Of a stretch of DNA of 64,000 nt, positions 43,239 to 55,505 are shown piece by piece; within the stretch, counting starts at the first letter, position 1, and the number at the start of each line of letters is the position of its first letter. A model generated the notes under the pieces. That model worked only from the letters and a program-made list of their open reading frames with translations. It made no database searches and was not told the origin of the DNA. The translations under genes were made by a program, and so were the position numbers. Source of the DNA: Flavobacteriales bacterium (lineage in GTDB: Bacteria > Bacteroidota > Bacteroidia > Flavobacteriales > Flavobacteriaceae); contig JALWTX010000003.1 of NCBI GenBank assembly GCA_026993355.1, positions 27,000 to 90,999 on the forward strand, written 5' to 3'.

Positions 43239-45167
43239 TTATTCGCAATTCAATATTTTGAATTCAGATCGTCTATTTTGTTGGTATTCCTCTTCGGTAC
43301 ACTTCACCCCATCAACACAAGCATTAACCGGATAAAGTTCGCCAAACCATTTAGCAACCAAACGATCTTTACTAATACCATGATCGGTTAAATATTTGAT
43401 AACGGACATCGTACGGTTTTTAGATAAAATTACATTGTAAGGTTTACTTGCTCTCGAATCAGTATACGAAGATACTTCAATTTTCATCTCCGGGAATTTG
43501 TTCATCAAAGATATGATTTTATCTAAACGGACTTTATCTTTATAACGAATGAAAAATTTATCCAAATCGTAATAAATTGGCTGGATTTTGTAATCGCACA
43601 TTTCATTTTTACCGACAGATTCCGGTCGTTCCAAAGCAAAGTTTTTGACTATTTTAGGGGTATCATATTTTTTACTGTCAATGGTTGCTTTAGCATCGTT
43701 GTATGCTTCCCTTAATACATAAATTTGGTAAGTATTTCCACAATCAATACCAAAATCATATTTTCCATCTAAACCTGTTTCAACCTGTTTTATTTTATGC
43801 CCTTTATCATCTAAAAGATAAACTTTAGCAAATACAAGGGGTTCTTTGGTTTCTTTATCAGTTACAATACCGGTTATATAACACTCTTTAATTTTGTTAT
43901 TAAATTTAGGCATATTTTTAAAACTATAAATATCGTCATCTCCTTTTCCGCCCGGTCTATTACTGGAAATAAAACCACTTCCATCAGCATTATATATGAA
44001 AGAAAAATCATCCATATTAGAATTAATAGGCGCACCTAAATTAACCGGTTTGGTCAATGAGCCGTCGCGTTTTATTTTAGACACAAAAATATCTAATCCG
44101 CCTAAACCGGGTAAGCCATTGGATGAATAAAAGAGATAACCACCTTTGGCATCAAAAACCGGAAACATTTCGTTTCCTTCGGTATTAATTTTAGGGCCTA
44201 AATTTTGTGGTTCACTCCATTTACCATCCATACCGCGCACAGATTTGTAAATATCGGTTCCACCAAAGCCTCCGGGACGGTCAGATGTAAAATACATCGT
44301 TTTACCATCCGGACTTAATGAGGCTTGTCCATTAGAAAAATTCTCACTATTAAAATAAAGTGGCTGTGGCTCTGACCAATATTGGCCATCCATTAATTGC
44401 GATTCATATAACCATAATTTATTATCCTTGACTTTATCGTTATAGATATTTCGGGTAACAATCATATAATCTCCGGCAGCATTAAAGGTAGCAGGTGCAT
44501 CGTGATATTTTTTATTAACCACATTATTAAATTTTCGGACATTGGTCAGATTATTACCTTCCGTTAAGTCGGCAGCATATAAATCCAAGAAAGGTTGACG
44601 GTTTCCATCCCATTTCTTGGTCAGCATATAACCATTGTCCCGGCTTGACGCAAACACAACTTCATTGTTTTTATAAAAAACCGGCGAAAAATCTTCATAT
44701 TTGGTGTTGGCTTCAACATTTGTCAAGACCATTTGCGGATCTGCTTGCAAAAGTTCTCGGTAATACAATGGATTTTCCATAAAGGCCTTGGCTCTCAAAT
44801 CATTGGGCTTTATTTTATAGAATTTTTCCATCCAATTAGCAGCCTCATCATATTTTTTATCCATCCGCAATACAGAAGCATAATCAAAAATATCTTCGGG
44901 TTGATACTGATTAGAAGCCATTAATTCTGCATAATTTTGTTCGGCTTTGTTAATATTGCCCAACATCAAATAACTTTTGGCTAAGTTTCGATATACACCC
45001 GGCGTTTTTTCTTTTAGAGCTTCATAGGCTTTGATAGCTTTATCATAAGCAAATTGCTGATAATACTTATTCGCTTTTTTTAATCTTAAACTTTGCGCTT
45101 GTGTCGGCACAGTCATTAACAGACTGAAAAATACCAGTACAAGTGTGTATTTTGTATTTATTTTCAT
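43239..45167 (-). CDS. OmpA-family protein with TPR and PD40/WD40-like repeats (T9SS-associated type)
   Basis: 642 aa; ASLSPDGKTMYFTSDRPGGFGGTDIYKS; C-terminal OmpA-like IEVSSYTDSRASKPYNVILSKNRTMSVIKYLTDHGI. Confidence 0.9.
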   Translation of the reverse strand: MKINTKYTLVLVFFSLLMTVPTQAQSLRLKKANKYYQQFAYDKAIKAYEALKEKTPGVYRNLAKSYLMLGNINKAEQNYAELMASNQYQPEDIFDYASVLRMDKKYDEAANWMEKFYKIKPNDLRAKAFMENPLYYRELLQADPQMVLTNVEANTKYEDFSPVFYKNNEVVFASSRDNGYMLTKKWDGNRQPFLDLYAADLTEGNNLTNVRKFNNVVNKKYHDAPATFNAAGDYMIVTRNIYNDKVKDNKLWLYESQLMDGQYWSEPQPLYFNSENFSNGQASLSPDGKTMYFTSDRPGGFGGTDIYKSVRGMDGKWSEPQNLGPKINTEGNEMFPVFDAKGGYLFYSSNGLPGLGGLDIFVSKIKRDGSLTKPVNLGAPINSNMDDFSFIYNADGSGFISSNRPGGKGDDDIYSFKNMPKFNNKIKECYITGIVTDKETKEPLVFAKVYLLDDKGHKIKQVETGLDGKYDFGIDCGNTYQIYVLREAYNDAKATIDSKKYDTPKIVKNFALERPESVGKNEMCDYKIQPIYYDLDKFFIRYKDKVRLDKIISLMNKFPEMKIEVSSYTDSRASKPYNVILSKNRTMSVIKYLTDHGISKDRLVAKWFGELYPVNACVDGVKCTEEEYQQNRRSEFKILNCE

Positions 45168-45184
45168 TTCTTATAGTTTTTTTA

Positions 45185-46123
45185 TTAAAAGAATCGCGGT
45201 GAACGAATACGGTTATCGTCGACAAAATTGAAATCATAACCCAACATTAATTCATGCGAACCACTGTTGTAATGACGTAATTCGGTCGTTGTGAAATCAT
45301 AAGCATAACCTATTCTAAATTGAGGCGTCACATAGTATTGTAATAGTCCGGAAAAACTATCATCGAAACGATGTGCCAAGCCTAGCCCGAATTTATTGTT
45401 GAAAAAGAAATTAGCTGATAAATCGGCTGACAAGGGAGCGCCTTCAACGGCTTTAAGTAAGAACGAAGGTTTAAATTTAATTTTCTCACTCAAATCAAAG
45501 ACATAACCCCCAATTAAGAAATAATGTCTTCTTAAAACCGCATTGCTAACCGTACTGGTTGAACTATTATAAATTGAGATATTAGGTTGAAATAATTTAG
45601 GAGCTGAAAGGCCTAAATACCCTTTATCATTATAATAGAATACGCCCACACCTACGTTTGGCAATAACTTATTGTCAATATTATAAATATTTTGATCGCC
45701 ACCTGCAATACTATGTAATTGCGTCAAATCTGCTTGATAAATACTCAAACCTGCTTTTAAACCAAAAGCTAATTTTGCATTGTCAGAGGTTTGTATGGTA
45801 TAACTATAATCAGCATAAACCTGTGTCTGTTGGGTTGGTCCGATTTTGTCATTAATAACGGATAAACCCAATCCCATGTTATCATTGTAAATAGGACTAT
45901 GCATAACCAAACTTTGAGTACTGGGGGCACCTGTAATGCCAACCCATTGTTGTCTTAATAAAGCGGTAATGCTTAAAGCATCCCTACTTCCGGCATAACC
46001 CGGATTGACCGCTAAAGTGTTGTACATATACTGTGTATACATAGGATCTTGCTGGCCAAAACTTTCAAAACCAAACAGCAATATTAAAATTACCGTTAAT
46101 ATTTTTAGATTTTTTTGTTTCAT
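45185..46123 (-). CDS. PorP/SprF family type IX secretion system membrane protein
   Basis: 312 aa; QQDPMYTQYMYNTLAVNPGYAGSRDALSITALLRQQWVGITGAPSTQSLVMHSP. Confidence 0.95.
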   Translation of the reverse strand: MKQKNLKILTVILILLFGFESFGQQDPMYTQYMYNTLAVNPGYAGSRDALSITALLRQQWVGITGAPSTQSLVMHSPIYNDNMGLGLSVINDKIGPTQQTQVYADYSYTIQTSDNAKLAFGLKAGLSIYQADLTQLHSIAGGDQNIYNIDNKLLPNVGVGVFYYNDKGYLGLSAPKLFQPNISIYNSSTSTVSNAVLRRHYFLIGGYVFDLSEKIKFKPSFLLKAVEGAPLSADLSANFFFNNKFGLGLAHRFDDSFSGLLQYYVTPQFRIGYAYDFTTTELRHYNSGSHELMLGYDFNFVDDNRIRSPRFF

Positions 46124-46139
46124 AATTTTATAATTTTAT

Positions 46140-46189
46140 TTTTTCAGTGGTAGCATTGCTCTAAATTTAGAGCAATGCCAACTGAAAAA
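46140..46189 (-). other. long intercistronic hairpin between adhesin and porP/sprF
   Basis: GCATTGCTCTAAA/TTTAGAGCAATGC perfect palindrome (46153-46178) flanked by TTTTTCAGT / ACTGAAAAA outer arms; no U-tract after it on the minus strand. Confidence 0.7.
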
Positions 46190-46196
46190 GAATGGT

Positions 46197-49100
46197 TTAT
46201 CTGTTCAAGTATAAATATCCTGTAAATGGTTTGTGACCATTGCCTAAATCTATAATATAGAAGTAAGTACCTACGGGCAATTTACCGTCTTTACCAATGG
46301 TCAATTTTCCATTACTGGTTCCATCCCAATTACCTGTATAGTAATCTTTCTTATAAACCAGATTGCCCCAACGATTGTAAACTTTTACCACATTATGATG
46401 GAAGTTTTGGATACCCAAAATTTGCCATGTATCATTGGTGCCATCACCATCAGGGGTGAAAATGGTTGCGATATCTATTCCAAGGGTCGTGATAACCGTA
46501 GGATCATCCGGTTCTCCATCATTATCAGGATCGGCATTCGGACCTGAATTCAAGCCGTCATCTGATTTATCGGTTATGGTATTTCCTTGTGGATCAAGGG
46601 CAGAAACAATAGCCGAATTGCTTACAAAACCATTGTCAATATCATTGGCTGTCAATGTATATTGGGCCGTGAAAGTACTGTTATCTGAATCACCCGGTAA
46701 TAAAATGATAGGGGTTCCTGATACAGTAACACCGGGTAAGGCATCAGTTATATCAATATCTGTTAAAGTCACATCTCCTATGTTAGTTACCACAAAGTTA
46801 TAACTGATTGTTTCGCCGATTTGGGCTAAACCATCGCCATTTTCATCATTGAAAATACCTGTTTTAATTAAACTTAATTCAGGATGTTGCGGTATTAAAG
46901 TCACGGTAGGATCATCCGGTTCACCGTCACCTTCTTGATCTACATCGTTGGTGTCATTCGGATCATCAGACAAATCATTAATAGTGTTACCTTCAGGATC
47001 TTCTCCGGTAACAAGCGCTTGGTTTTCAAATTTACCTGCATCGATATCTGCTTGGGTCAATTCGTGTGTACCGGTAAAAATCCAATCTTCACCGACATCC
47101 AGTAAATTGTTTCCATTGGTATCACCGCTGACATAAATGGCACCTGTCGCAGTTAAATCAGGATCTTCAATGGTTATATTAACGAGCGTTTGGTTACCTG
47201 CATTATGGACTTCAAATGTATAAGTGATCATTTCACCCACATCAGCATATCCATTGTTATTAGAACCATCTGTAAAGATACCTGTTTTAGTCATTGTCAA
47301 TTCGGCATGAACAGGTACAGTAACTATAGTTGCATCTTCATGAGTACCGGTATTAGGGTCGTCAGAAATATCACTGATATTATTACCGGCAGTATCCTGA
47401 CCTGTAACAGTTGCTTGATTTTCAACTTGCGCAGCATCAATATCTGCTTGTGTCAAAGTATGTACAGCTGTGTATGTCCATAATTCACCGGGATCCATAG
47501 CACCATTGCTATTTACATCACCATTAACATAAGTGACATTTTGCGCATTGGTATCCATAACATTTATGTTATTGATAGTCAAATTACCTGTATTTTCTGC
47601 AGTAATTGTGAATGTTACTGTTTCCCCAACATTGGCTAAACCATCGGCATTCAAGTCATCAAAAACACCGGTTTTTAAAACCAATAATTGTCCGAATTGT
47701 CCAATATAAGTAATAGTGACATCGTTTGTGGTGGTAGTCATATCTTGAGGATCATCAGACACATCGCTTATCATAGGACTACCATTGGCAGGCATTGCAT
47801 CAAAGGTTACTTGATTGTCATAATGTCCGGCATCTATATCAGCTTGTGTGACTAAATGTGTAGTCGTATAAATCCACGTTTCACCCATATCTAATAAGCC
47901 GTTTCCGTTAGTATCTCCCACATTAACACCTCCTTGAGTCATTTCAGTATAACCTGCCGGTGTTGTAGGCGTTAAACTTACATTACCGGTATTAGTTAAT
48001 GTTGCTGTATAGATGATCGGATCTCCAACATTGAAATTATACGGATTGTTTGCATTTGTTTGCAAATTATCATCTAAAGTAGCCTCCATGCTTACGACTT
48101 GATAAGGCGTTAAATCTGTCTCTGTCGGATCATTTGGCGTAATGGTATCAGGATCATCAGATAAATCTGATACATTGTTATTGTTTGGATCAGTTGCCGT
48201 AGCGGTTGCCTGATTAATGACAATACCATTGTTCATATCCGCTTGCGTAATTTGGTGAACCGCTGTAAAGGTAACACTATCACCCGGCGCTAGGGCTGGC
48301 GTACTGCCTACGCCATTCATCACGGCATTTGTATCAGATACACTGACATTATCAAGTGTTACATTACCGGTATTGGTAACGACAATAGTATAAGTGATAT
48401 AATCGCCTACGGTTGTTCCTGCCGGTAAATTGGCATCTTGCTTGGTTACATCCAATTGTGGATTTTGGGTTAAATTGGTAATCGTAGGGTTATGGTCATT
48501 ATCAGGGTTGCCTGGTGTCGGCACATAATTAGGATCATCTGATACATCATTTAAGGGTGTACCGTTGCTATTAATACCATATGCTACAGCTGAATTTACA
48601 ATCACACCATTATCCATATCTGATTGCGTTATTGTATAATCGGCTGTGTAAACCCAAGTTTCATTAACATCTAAATAACCGTCATTATCCAAATCACCAC
48701 TGCTATAATTGACTGTCGAACCGGAATCACTTATCATTGTATCAATGATTTGCAAACTGCTTATTGTTACATTACCTGTATTTTGAACACTAATTTGATA
48801 ATGAACAACATCAGCAGCACTATCGCCAGCTAAACCATTATCGGTAATACCTGTAACCGTTTTTTCTGCTGTTATGCTAGGATTTTGGTAAGCATGCAAA
48901 TCCGTAACTGTCGGATCATTAGGTTCCGGTGTATCAGGGTCATCAGAAGCATCATCATTAATAGGATCTCCTTGCAAATTAGTACTGCTGGCTGATGCCT
49001 GATTGGACACAAATCCTGCATCCATATCAGCTTGTGTAATGGTATGTGTGGCACTATAAATCCAAGTTTCACTAGGTTCCATTTGGTTATTATTATTAGT

Positions 49101-52100
49101 GTCACCACTGACATAAGTGATATTTTGTGCATTCGGATCTGTAATGTTTATATTACTTAAACTGGTATTACCATTGTTTGTAACAGTCAAAGTATAGGTA
49201 ATATCATTACCAACCATCACAAATAAAGGTAAAACATCTTGTTTTTTGACATCTATTTCGCTAACTAAATCAAAATATGTTTTAGTCGGATCATTATCTG
49301 CATTTGTAATAGGATCATCCGTTAAATCACTAATAGTCGCATTATTCGGATCTAAAGCATTGACAGTTAATTGTGTCGTATAAACACCTGCATCTATTTC
49401 CGGTTGTGTTAAAGTGTGACTACCGGTATAAACCCAAATTTCACCCGGATCTAATAAGCCATTTCCATTGATATCGCCTACATTATTTCCGCCTTGAAGC
49501 ACAGCAGTATAGCCTGCAGGAGCAGTTGGTGTGACACTTACATTTCCGGTATTTTCAACATTTAAAGTATAATTGATATTATCACCTGCAAAATAGGTAG
49601 AAGGATTGGTTGGACTACTCGGATCATTGTCATCTAATGTTGCTGTAATTTCAGCATTTTGATAGGACGACAAGTCACTAATAGTCGGATCATCATTTCC
49701 AGCTCCTGAAGCGGGATCAACATCATCAGACATATCTGAAACAGGATTGCCATTAAAGCTTGAGGTAGCAACTGCCGTATTACTAATACTTCCGTTGTTC
49801 ATATCTGCTTGGGTAATAGTATGGGTTGCTGTTAAATTAACAGAATTACCCGGTGCTAAAATGGCAATCGTATTATTACCACTCATTTGGGCATTGGCAT
49901 CGGTTACTACTACATTAGTAAGCGTTACATTTCCGGTATTACGAACTGTAATAGTATAAACGATATCATCACCAACACTTGCATTTACAGGAATTGCATC
50001 ATCTTTAAACACGGTTAATTCCGGATTTTGCAATAGGTTGGTAAAAGTCGGATCATCATTTCCAGCTCCTGAAGCCGGGTCCGTATCATCTGAATCATCT
50101 CTTACTGGTGTCCCGTTGAAGAAAGTTTCTGCTTGGGCTGTATTTTCAATGCTGCCATTATCAATGTCTGCTTGTGTTACTGTATGTGTGGCTGTCACAT
50201 TGACACTGTTCCCAGGTGCTAAATTAGCGATCGGGTTGCCAGCTGTAATAACCGCATTAGCATCTGTCACATTGATATTGGTTAAAGCAACATTTCCTGA
50301 ATTGGTAACTGTTATGGTATAAGTAATTATTTGTCCCACGGTCAAATTTTGAGGAACAGTCATATCCATACCATCATCTTTGGTTACAGTTAATTCAGGA
50401 TTTTGTACAAATACTGATAAGTTAGCGGGATTACTGGTACCGCCTTCATTGTCATTAACAGTGTATTGTATTGAGGCTATACCTGTAAATCCGGATGCCG
50501 GTGTAAAGGTCACGTCGCCGTTGCTATCTACTGTCCAAACGTTGCCATTGGCATCTGTATAGGTATTGTCTATTGCTGGTGTAGAAGGATCTAAATCTAC
50601 CGTTGCGGTATCAATAGTGCCATCTATATCATCATCATTATCTGTTGCATTAAAAGTAACAGGGGTATCTAACATCGTAGTTGTACTATCATCATTAGCC
50701 ACCGGCATATCGTTAACAGAAGCTATATTGATAGTTACATTGGCTGTATCAGTACCGCCATTATTATCATTTAATGTATAAGTAATAACCGGTAAAGTAC
50801 CATTATAATTAGCAACAGGTACAAAAGTTAACGACCCATCACTGGCAATAGTTACGTCCCCCATACCCGAAATGGTAGCTGTATTATTATTACCAGCAGG
50901 AACAAGATAAACATTACCGTTTATCTCAAATTGTGATACGCTTAACAGATCACCATCAATATCGGCATCAACGCCAAAACCTGAATTGTCAGTTATTATA
51001 TTACCGGTTACATTATTGTCTTCCATGCCATTATATACATTATCCGTAGCAACAGGGTCATCATTAACTGCAGTTACCGTAATATTAATATTGGCTGTGG
51101 CCGTACCGCCGTTGCCATCGCTAATGGTGTAAGGGAAACTGACAGGACCATTGTAATTGGCATCCGGTACAAAAGTTATATTACCTGCTGCATCTACATT
51201 GACCGTACCATTGCTAACAGGAATGCTTTGTGCCGTACCGGGTGTAATAGCAGTACCGTTAATATCGGAAACTGTTAAAGGATCCATATCAACATCGCTG
51301 TCATTGGTAAGCGGGGCTAATACCACTGCGGTGTCTTCAGCCGTCGTATAAGGATCGTCTACAGCAACAGGATTGTCATTAACTGCAGTTACCGTAATAT
51401 TAATATTGGCTGTAGCCATACCGCCGTTGCCATCGCTAATGGTGTAAGGGAAACTGACAGGACCATTGTAATTAGCGGCAGGTGTAAAACTGATATTACC
51501 GGTATTGTCAACCGTAACCGTTCCATTGGGAACTGCTATGCTAATGTTATTGGCAAAAGCTGTGCCGTTAATATCAGTAATCGTTAATGGATCTAAATCC
51601 GGATCACTGTCATTGGTAAGTGGCGTTAAAGCCACAGAGGTGTCTTCAACCGTGGTATAGTTGTCATCTACCGCAACAGGCGCATCATTAACCGCAGTTA
51701 CCGTAATATTAATATTGGCTGTGGCCGTACCGCCGTTGCCATCGCTAATGGTGTAAGGGAAACTGACAGGACCATTGTAATTGGCATCCGGTACAAAAGT
51801 TATATTACCTGCTGCATCTACATTGACCGTACCATTGCTAACAGGAATGCTTTGTGCCGTACCGGGTGTAATAGCAGTACCGTTAATATCGGAAACTGTT
51901 AAAGGATCCATATCAACATCGCTGTCATTGGTAAGCGGGGCTAATACCACTGCGGTGTCTTCAGCCGTCGTATAAGGATCGTCTACAGCAACAGGATTGT
52001 CATTAACTGCAGTTACCGTAATATTAATATTGGCTGTAGCCATACCGCCGTTGCCATCGCTAATGGTGTAAGGGAAACTGACAGGACCATTGTAATTAGC

Positions 52101-55100
52101 GGCAGGTGTAAAACTGATATTACCGGTATTGTCAACCGTAACCGTTCCATTGGGAACTGCTATGCTAATGTTATTGGCAAAAGCTGTGCCGTTAATACCG
52201 GTAATCGTTACAGGATCTAAATCCGGATCACTGTCATTGGTAAGCGGCGTTAAAGCCACAGAGGTGTCTTCAGCCGTGGTATAGTTGTCATCTACCGCAA
52301 CAGGCGCATCATTAACCGGTGTAACATTTATGTCTAAAGTTGCACTAGCAGTTAAACCATAAGGATCTGAAATGGTATAGGTTACCTGTGGAAAATTGCC
52401 ATTAAAATTTAAAGCCGGATTAAAACTGAAAGTTCCATCGCTATTTAAAGTAATTTTTCCCAATAAATCGCCTGTATTATTATAAATAGAGGTTTGCGCA
52501 CCAATAGGTAAGGGATCTTGCAAACCATCACCATCAACATCTATGGTTGCAGAAGCAACTGAAATAGCATCGCCATCAGGGTCTGTATCTACACCATTAC
52601 CATTATTGGCAAAAACATCCCCATTAAAAGGAACATCTTCTAAAGTAGAAGTAACATCATTGTAGGCAATAGGCGCTTGATTCAGCGGTTGTCGCCAGTC
52701 TCTATCTCCATTACCAGGTCTATTTACATCAGGGAAACTTGCCGGCGTTTGGTTATTAGTAGGATTGATTTGGGTGTCGTCATTGTCATAATTATCATCT
52801 AATCCATCACTATCAGCATCATTACCGGCAGCGACTGTATCAGCAACACCGTCATTATTGGTATCCCAACCTTCTACGCTATCAGCACGTCCGTCATTGT
52901 CAGAATCGGTATCGGTATAGTCCGGATTATCAACACCATCAGTGTTTACAGGATTTATCCAAGTACCATTGGTATCATAAGCATCGTCTACACCATTGTT
53001 ATCACTGTCTGTTCCACCCGGAGCTACATAACCCGTTGTAGGTTGCCCTTCAATATTATCCACGATCCCGTCATCATCAGCATCTATATCTAAAAAGTCA
53101 GCATTACCATTTGTATCAGTATTGGGTAGAGTATAAGTAATACTTGCTGTTGCCGTATCATTATTTTCTAAAGTGTCATCTAAACCATTTGCGCCAACAG
53201 CATTATTTGTTCTACCATCATGATCAGTATCTGCGGCAGCATTACCGGCTTCTACAATATCGTAAATGCCATCGTTGTCGGCGTCTAAATCTAAATCATT
53301 TGTTTTACCATCACCATCTAAATCAGTATTTCCTTCAACGCTATCCGGAATACCATCATTGTCATCATCGAGATCAATATTATTACCAATACCATCATTG
53401 TCAGAATCCGGTTGTGTTCCATTAATCGTAACAATAATATTTGCATTAGCCGTTTGCCCGGTATTATCGACTGAATCAATAATTGTATAAGGTATATTAT
53501 CTGTTAGAGTTTGTCCAATAAGTAAATTTTGTACAGTCGGATTAGTATTATCTAAAGTATAAGTGTAAGAACCATCACCATTGACAGTAATAAAACCATA
53601 GGTAGTTGCTATCTGCACGCCTACATTTGCGGTATTTCCATTTACTTGATATACTCTAGGAATACTTGCCGGTTGCCAAATTAAATCGGTTAATGTCGCA
53701 ATTTGCCCACTCGGATCCGGTTCCGTAACATCAGGCCCATAATTATAATGGTATTCGAAATGATCAATCGGTTGAGCAAAACGGACAGTTACATTACCAC
53801 CGGCCTCTGTTGCAGGAACAGATCCGGTTCCATAAAAAGTATCTGAACCAATCATTAATACCGATCCTGGTTTTGAGTAAGTAAATGCAACCGGTTGACC
53901 AGCATTGGTTCCAATAATTTGCACTTGATCTTGCCAATTTGGTTTATAATTATCAATATCTGCGATAGTGAAACTTAAACCGACAACAGGAGCACTAAAA
54001 TCCACGGCAAATACATCATCTTGTACCGGTATAAAACTCGCATCAATTCCAAAACGCAAATAACCGGTATGTCCGCCATTTGTACCAGTTTGATCAACCG
54101 TTTTATCATAATTTGAAATTCCAATATTATCCGGATCTTGTCCTGTAAAATTTAAAGTAATATTGGTATTGGTTTCGGTCTTAGAAGTTCCCGGCACATA
54201 CTCATCCTGATTAAAATAGTTTTCCCATTGAAATAAGGCCGTTACTTTATCAGATGTATCCAATCCGTAACCTTCATTTGTGTAAATAACATTAGCAGAA
54301 TGAGTAGAATTATTTAAATCAACCGAAAAAGCATTATTGGTGGCATTTGGCGCTTCATTTACTCCATTAATACTAATTACAATATAACCTGTGTCTTTGT
54401 GTCCATTAATATCTTCCACTCCATATTCAACAATATCTTCAATAGTATCACCGGCTCTTAAACCTTTTACTGTAATATTATTTACATCTAAAGCGTAACT
54501 AAAAGTTCCATTGGAATTTACCGTAATAGTTCCATAAACAGCTTGATAAGGAGCACCTACTATAGATGCATAACCATGAACTTCATATACCGATAAGACA
54601 TCGCCAGGAGTAGCATCAGTATCATTGCTTAAAAGATTACCTGTTAAAGGGTTCGTATCATTTGCAGCTATAGAAGCCGCATCATCAACTGCAACAGGAA
54701 AATTGGCTACATCTATATAAGCTATAGCTGACATAGCATTCGCAGCATCTTGTGCAGTTATATCCACCTGACGAATACCTTCACTTATGACAGTAGCATT
54801 ATTATAAAAATATCCTAATCTGGAGAATATGTAAGGCATATCTGCATCCGGGATATTATTACCATCTTGTCGACTTAAAGTATATTGCCCATTTACCGGA
54901 TTCTGAACAGTATAATTAACCCCTCCTAGCGTCCATGTTTGTGATGGCTGAGCAGATGTTGCCACATCAAAATAAATACTAATTGAATTTCCTGCATCAT
55001 TTAAGAAAAGAAACAATTCTTTAGTACCAGTATCAGAAATATTAGAAAAATTAAAGGTAAGTTGACTAGTACCACTACTGGTATTTATAATAGAAGTGCC

Positions 55101-55505
55101 TGATTTATAAAAAACACTGAAAGTATTAGGTCCTATTGAGGTCTGATAATCAACCCCCGGATCACTTCCATTCAAATCAAAACTATTAACACTCCTGGTA
55201 TAAGATGCTTTTTTCAATAGCATACTTGGTGCATTTATAATTTTACCCTTAAACAAAGGAACCGTTTTAAGCTCATCATTTATAGGAATCCCTTTCCCTT
55301 TATTAAGTTCAATACCCAGCAATTGTCTGACTGGTTTTTGTGCATGCATAATTTGAATTCCTAAAACTAAAATTAAACCCAAGGCAATAAAATACCTATT
55401 GTTTTTAATTTTGTTTTTAAAGGAACCCAAAATCATCAGAATTGCCGCAAATCTCTCGAAGTATTCAAAAGAATGAGGCCTTTTTTGATTGTAATAATCA
55501 TTCAT
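46197..55505 (-). CDS. giant multidomain repeat adhesin with gliding motility-associated/T9SS type B C-terminal domain
   Basis: 3102 aa; signal peptide ...[19 protein letters not shown]; DxDxDG arrays; cadherin-like NDxPVAxDDxYTTxEDT repeats; ten DUF11-like repeats; C-terminus [15 protein letters not shown]...[14 protein letters not shown]...[12 protein letters not shown]...FTGYLYLNR. Confidence 0.95.
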   Translation of the reverse strand: MNDYYNQKRPHSFEYFERFAAILMILGSFKNKIKNNRYFIALGLILVLGIQIMHAQKPVRQLLGIELNKGKGIPINDELKTVPLFKGKIINAPSMLLKKASYTRSVNSFDLNGSDPGVDYQTSIGPNTFSVFYKSGTSIINTSSGTSQLTFNFSNISDTGTKELFLFLNDAGNSISIYFDVATSAQPSQTWTLGGVNYTVQNPVNGQYTLSRQDGNNIPDADMPYIFSRLGYFYNNATVISEGIRQVDITAQDAANAMSAIAYIDVANFPVAVDDAASIAANDTNPLTGNLLSNDTDATPGDVLSVYEVHGYASIVGAPYQAVYGTITVNSNGTFSYALDVNNITVKGLRAGDTIEDIVEYGVEDINGHKDTGYIVISINGVNEAPNATNNAFSVDLNNSTHSANVIYTNEGYGLDTSDKVTALFQWENYFNQDEYVPGTSKTETNTNITLNFTGQDPDNIGISNYDKTVDQTGTNGGHTGYLRFGIDASFIPVQDDVFAVDFSAPVVGLSFTIADIDNYKPNWQDQVQIIGTNAGQPVAFTYSKPGSVLMIGSDTFYGTGSVPATEAGGNVTVRFAQPIDHFEYHYNYGPDVTEPDPSGQIATLTDLIWQPASIPRVYQVNGNTANVGVQIATTYGFITVNGDGSYTYTLDNTNPTVQNLLIGQTLTDNIPYTIIDSVDNTGQTANANIIVTINGTQPDSDNDGIGNNIDLDDDNDGIPDSVEGNTDLDGDGKTNDLDLDADNDGIYDIVEAGNAAADTDHDGRTNNAVGANGLDDTLENNDTATASITYTLPNTDTNGNADFLDIDADDDGIVDNIEGQPTTGYVAPGGTDSDNNGVDDAYDTNGTWINPVNTDGVDNPDYTDTDSDNDGRADSVEGWDTNNDGVADTVAAGNDADSDGLDDNYDNDDTQINPTNNQTPASFPDVNRPGNGDRDWRQPLNQAPIAYNDVTSTLEDVPFNGDVFANNGNGVDTDPDGDAISVASATIDVDGDGLQDPLPIGAQTSIYNNTGDLLGKITLNSDGTFSFNPALNFNGNFPQVTYTISDPYGLTASATLDINVTPVNDAPVAVDDNYTTAEDTSVALTPLTNDSDPDLDPVTITGINGTAFANNISIAVPNGTVTVDNTGNISFTPAANYNGPVSFPYTISDGNGGMATANINITVTAVNDNPVAVDDPYTTAEDTAVVLAPLTNDSDVDMDPLTVSDINGTAITPGTAQSIPVSNGTVNVDAAGNITFVPDANYNGPVSFPYTISDGNGGTATANINITVTAVNDAPVAVDDNYTTVEDTSVALTPLTNDSDPDLDPLTITDINGTAFANNISIAVPNGTVTVDNTGNISFTPAANYNGPVSFPYTISDGNGGMATANINITVTAVNDNPVAVDDPYTTAEDTAVVLAPLTNDSDVDMDPLTVSDINGTAITPGTAQSIPVSNGTVNVDAAGNITFVPDANYNGPVSFPYTISDGNGGTATANINITVTAVNDDPVATDNVYNGMEDNNVTGNIITDNSGFGVDADIDGDLLSVSQFEINGNVYLVPAGNNNTATISGMGDVTIASDGSLTFVPVANYNGTLPVITYTLNDNNGGTDTANVTINIASVNDMPVANDDSTTTMLDTPVTFNATDNDDDIDGTIDTATVDLDPSTPAIDNTYTDANGNVWTVDSNGDVTFTPASGFTGIASIQYTVNDNEGGTSNPANLSVFVQNPELTVTKDDGMDMTVPQNLTVGQIITYTITVTNSGNVALTNINVTDANAVITAGNPIANLAPGNSVNVTATHTVTQADIDNGSIENTAQAETFFNGTPVRDDSDDTDPASGAGNDDPTFTNLLQNPELTVFKDDAIPVNASVGDDIVYTITVRNTGNVTLTNVVVTDANAQMSGNNTIAILAPGNSVNLTATHTITQADMNNGSISNTAVATSSFNGNPVSDMSDDVDPASGAGNDDPTISDLSSYQNAEITATLDDNDPSSPTNPSTYFAGDNINYTLNVENTGNVSVTPTAPAGYTAVLQGGNNVGDINGNGLLDPGEIWVYTGSHTLTQPEIDAGVYTTQLTVNALDPNNATISDLTDDPITNADNDPTKTYFDLVSEIDVKKQDVLPLFVMVGNDITYTLTVTNNGNTSLSNINITDPNAQNITYVSGDTNNNNQMEPSETWIYSATHTITQADMDAGFVSNQASASSTNLQGDPINDDASDDPDTPEPNDPTVTDLHAYQNPSITAEKTVTGITDNGLAGDSAADVVHYQISVQNTGNVTISSLQIIDTMISDSGSTVNYSSGDLDNDGYLDVNETWVYTADYTITQSDMDNGVIVNSAVAYGINSNGTPLNDVSDDPNYVPTPGNPDNDHNPTITNLTQNPQLDVTKQDANLPAGTTVGDYITYTIVVTNTGNVTLDNVSVSDTNAVMNGVGSTPALAPGDSVTFTAVHQITQADMNNGIVINQATATATDPNNNNVSDLSDDPDTITPNDPTETDLTPYQVVSMEATLDDNLQTNANNPYNFNVGDPIIYTATLTNTGNVSLTPTTPAGYTEMTQGGVNVGDTNGNGLLDMGETWIYTTTHLVTQADIDAGHYDNQVTFDAMPANGSPMISDVSDDPQDMTTTTNDVTITYIGQFGQLLVLKTGVFDDLNADGLANVGETVTFTITAENTGNLTINNINVMDTNAQNVTYVNGDVNSNGAMDPGELWTYTAVHTLTQADIDAAQVENQATVTGQDTAGNNISDISDDPNTGTHEDATIVTVPVHAELTMTKTGIFTDGSNNNGYADVGEMITYTFEVHNAGNQTLVNITIEDPDLTATGAIYVSGDTNGNNLLDVGEDWIFTGTHELTQADIDAGKFENQALVTGEDPEGNTINDLSDDPNDTNDVDQEGDGEPDDPTVTLIPQHPELSLIKTGIFNDENGDGLAQIGETISYNFVVTNIGDVTLTDIDITDALPGVTVSGTPIILLPGDSDNSTFTAQYTLTANDIDNGFVSNSAIVSALDPQGNTITDKSDDGLNSGPNADPDNDGEPDDPTVITTLGIDIATIFTPDGDGTNDTWQILGIQNFHHNVVKVYNRWGNLVYKKDYYTGNWDGTSNGKLTIGKDGKLPVGTYFYIIDLGNGHKPFTGYLYLNR
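46490..50405 (-). repeat. array of ten DUF11-like domains in adhesin
   Basis: Recurrent xELxVxKxx...[26 protein letters not shown]...[15 protein letters not shown] about every 370-420 bp. Confidence 0.85.
51071..52318 (-). repeat. two near-identical 624-bp tandem copies (each two cadherin-like domains)
   Basis: Copies 51071-51694 and 51695-52318; antisense ORFs 51157-51351 and 51781-51975 are identical, offset exactly 624 bp. Confidence 0.93.
52690..53430 (-). repeat. Asp-rich thrombospondin type 3-like calcium-binding array in adhesin
   Basis: [50 protein letters not shown]... through [15 protein letters not shown]. Confidence 0.85.

Noticed and set aside
46435-51975. Multiple plus-strand ORFs opposite the adhesin
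   Set aside because: Open antisense frames caused by repeat codon bias; repeated identical ORFs mirror the tandem duplication.
51071-52318. Regular repeats considered as CRISPR
   Set aside because: 312/624-bp units are in frame inside a coding gene and encode cadherin-like domains; no short repeats with unique spacers and no cas genes.
53144-53425. His/Tyr/Leu-rich plus-strand ORF (93 aa) and overlapping 53266-53490
   Set aside because: Composition is an artefact of reading the antisense of the Asp-rich calcium-binding array.
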